From: Bacillota bacterium
GTDB lineage: Bacteria; Bacillota; Clostridia; Lachnospirales; Lachnospiraceae
Assembly (NCBI GenBank): GCA_023428655.1
Contig: JAEYXC010000163.1
Span: 1 to 7,168 of the forward strand
Length of the DNA stretch: 7,168 bases
Direction: 5' to 3'
Made by a program: the position numbers and the translations under genes. The notes under the pieces were generated by a model. It saw only the letters and a list, made by a program, of their open reading frames with translations. It had not been told where the DNA came from and searched no databases. Shown here one piece after another: positions 5,745 to 7,168 of this stretch. Every line of letters begins with the position of its first letter. Positions within the stretch are counted from its first letter, which is position 1.

Positions 5745-7168
5745 CTAAATAATAATACAAATCAGACCGCCATTACTATCATTAATAATGCGTTGCATGG
5801 TATCCTGAAGCTTAAGCTGACTGTCATCGGTTAATTTGTTGATCTTGGTATTAATCCCATCATCAACCAGCTGTCGGATGGTTTTTCCGAAAATATTTGT
5901 CTCCCAGATACCCTCCGGGTTTTCCTTGGCATTTGCATTGATATAACTAATCAAATCCTTTGCCTGCTCCTCAGATCCGACAATCGGTGCTACCTCAGTC
6001 AGTATATCTGCTTTAATCATATGAATGGAAGGTGCTGTTGCTTTAATCTTTACACCGAACTTATTACCATGCTTCATAATCTCCGGCTCCTCAATCGTTA
6101 CCTGATCCTGCATCGGAGATACGATTCCGTAGCCCTTTTGGCGTACCTGATCCGTGGCATAAGACACCTTCTCATATTCGGACTTCTTTTCAGCAAGCTC
6201 CTTTAAAGTAGATATTAACTGATATTCACCGTTAATCGGAACGCCGATCAGATCACTTAGGATCTGGTAATAGTACATATTGTCGAAATCTACATTGACA
6301 CTGACGACACCGTCCTGCATATTAATCTTATCAACCTTAAAGCGCTTTACGTACTGACTATCTGAATCAAGGGTGGATGCTTTGGTATCCTTCATCTGTG
6401 TGATGTTCTGGAATAAACCCTTCACACTAGCAACTAAGTCCTTTTTCAGCCAATGGTCAGCAGGAAGCATTTCAGCCCATTTTGGCATATAGAAGTCCAG
6501 CTCGGCAATCGGGAAGGTAGAAAGAATATTTTCCATGATTCTGGTGATATCCTCTTTTCTAAGCTGCTCTGCATTTACAGGAAGAACCGGTACGTTATAC
6601 TCCTCTTGCATCTCCTCTGCGATATGAAGAGTTTCATTGGAATATGGCTTATTCGTATTGAGTAATACGATAAAAGGCTTTCCGAGATGCTTCAATTCGT
6701 TAATGGTACGCTCTTCAGGAAGCTTATAATTTGCTCTCCCAAGCTCACCAAAACTACCATCAGTCGTGACGACGATACCAATGGTAGAGTGCTCGTTGAT
6801 TACCTTTTTGGTTCCGATTTCTGCAGCCTGAGTGAAAGGAATCTCATGTTCAAACCAAGGGGTTCTTACCATCCGCTCATGCTGATTCTCAATATGACCG
6901 GAGGCACCGTCCACCATATATCCTACACAGTCAATCAGACGGATTTTAACCTTTGTATCATCGTCAAATGTAATCGTGGCAGCTTCCTTAGGTATAAATT
7001 TCGGCTCGGTCGTCATGATCGTCCTCCCGGCCGCAGCCTGCGGCAATTCATCGATTGCCCGCTCTCTGCTATGGACATCTTCGATACCCGGTATTACCAA
7101 GAGATCCATAAATCTCTTAATAAAGGTAGATTTTCCTGTTCTAACCGGCCCTACCACACCTATGTATA
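5745..7168 (-). CDS. spoIVA: Stage IV sporulation protein A, spore-coat basement ATPase (5' end outside window)
   Basis: SpoIVA is the ATPase that polymerises on the forespore surface, anchored by SpoVM, to form the basement layer of the spore coat. The 473 visible residues run from YIGVVGPVRTGKSTF to the stop at 5745, against 492 in B. subtilis, so about 18-20 N-terminal residues lie outside the window. Walker A, GPVRTGKST, is encoded at 7125-7151. It is followed by TIMTTEPKF, which contains the threonine pair implicated in ATP hydrolysis in the B. subtilis protein. RLIDCVGY, EIGTKKVI and EHSTIGIVVTTDGS are also hallmark stretches. The C-terminal part keeps EPEIMKHGNKFGVKIKA, APSIHMIK and the hydrophobic end GGLICIII (GGLIAIIL in B. 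subtilis). The GTG at 7157 is internal to a conserved stretch and is not the start. In Bacillus the gene is under mother-cell sigma-E; the promoter is not visible here. A strong terminator follows at once. Confidence 0.97.
   Translation of the reverse strand, partial: YIGVVGPVRTGKSTFIKRFMDLLVIPGIEDVHSRERAIDELPQAAAGRTIMTTEPKFIPKEAATITFDDDTKVKIRLIDCVGYMVDGASGHIENQHERMVRTPWFEHEIPFTQAAEIGTKKVINEHSTIGIVVTTDGSFGELGRANYKLPEERTINELKHLGKPFIVLLNTNKPYSNETLHIAEEMQEEYNVPVLPVNAEQLRKEDITRIMENILSTFPIAELDFYMPKWAEMLPADHWLKKDLVASVKGLFQNITQMKDTKASTLDSDSQYVKRFKVDKINMQDGVVSVNVDFDNMYYYQILSDLIGVPINGEYQLISTLKELAEKKSEYEKVSYATDQVRQKGYGIVSPMQDQVTIEEPEIMKHGNKFGVKIKATAPSIHMIKADILTEVAPIVGSEEQAKDLISYINANAKENPEGIWETNIFGKTIRQLVDDGINTKINKLTDDSQLKLQDTMQRIINDSNGGLICIII

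Noticed and set aside
7125..7157. GTG at 7157 as the spoIVA start
   Set aside because: The frame stays open to the window edge and the preceding residues YIG match the conserved SpoIVA N-terminus, so the real start lies outside.

Overview
The window is typical of a low-GC, spore-forming Firmicute, most likely a clostridium of the Lachnospiraceae type. The reasons are a clear SpoIVA spore-coat ATPase, strong purine-rich Shine-Dalgarno sites, AT-rich gaps, and three promoters of the sigma-A type, two of them with consensus -35 and -10 boxes 17 bases apart. The genus is inference. All five recognisable genes lie on the minus strand, so transcription runs from high to low coordinates; no plus-strand gene can be supported.

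In order of transcription: (1) spoIVA (7168 to 5745), lacking only about its first 18-20 residues beyond the window edge, closed by a strong terminator at 5684-5730. (2) A secreted cell-wall hydrolase with two SH3b domains and a C-terminal NlpC/P60 peptidase (5471 to 4401), driven by a perfect promoter at 5606-5634 with a leader of about 128 bases, and ended by a hairpin terminator at 4337-4372. (3) A 295-base gap holding that terminator, a 13-bp wobble-paired hairpin, a second perfect promoter (4192-4220) and a 35-base tandem repeat that makes up nearly the whole leader of the next gene. (4) A membrane-anchored MutS-family ATPase (4105 to 2435) with no mismatch-recognition or Smr domain. (5) rnhA, RNase HI (2347 to 1868), 87 bases downstream and probably cotranscribed. 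(6) A 317-base gap with an extended -10 promoter at 1727-1754 and a leader of about 170 bases. (7) mutS (1550 to 1), the true mismatch-repair sensor, cut at the window edge before its ATPase domain.

Functionally there are two blocks: an envelope/sporulation block (spoIVA, NlpC/P60 hydrolase), with each gene independently terminated, and a nucleic-acid maintenance block (MutS-like ATPase, rnhA, mutS) with no obvious internal terminator. The least understood parts are the membrane-tethered MutS paralogue and its duplicated Shine-Dalgarno leader. I found no CRISPR array, tRNA, rRNA, insertion sequence or phage gene.
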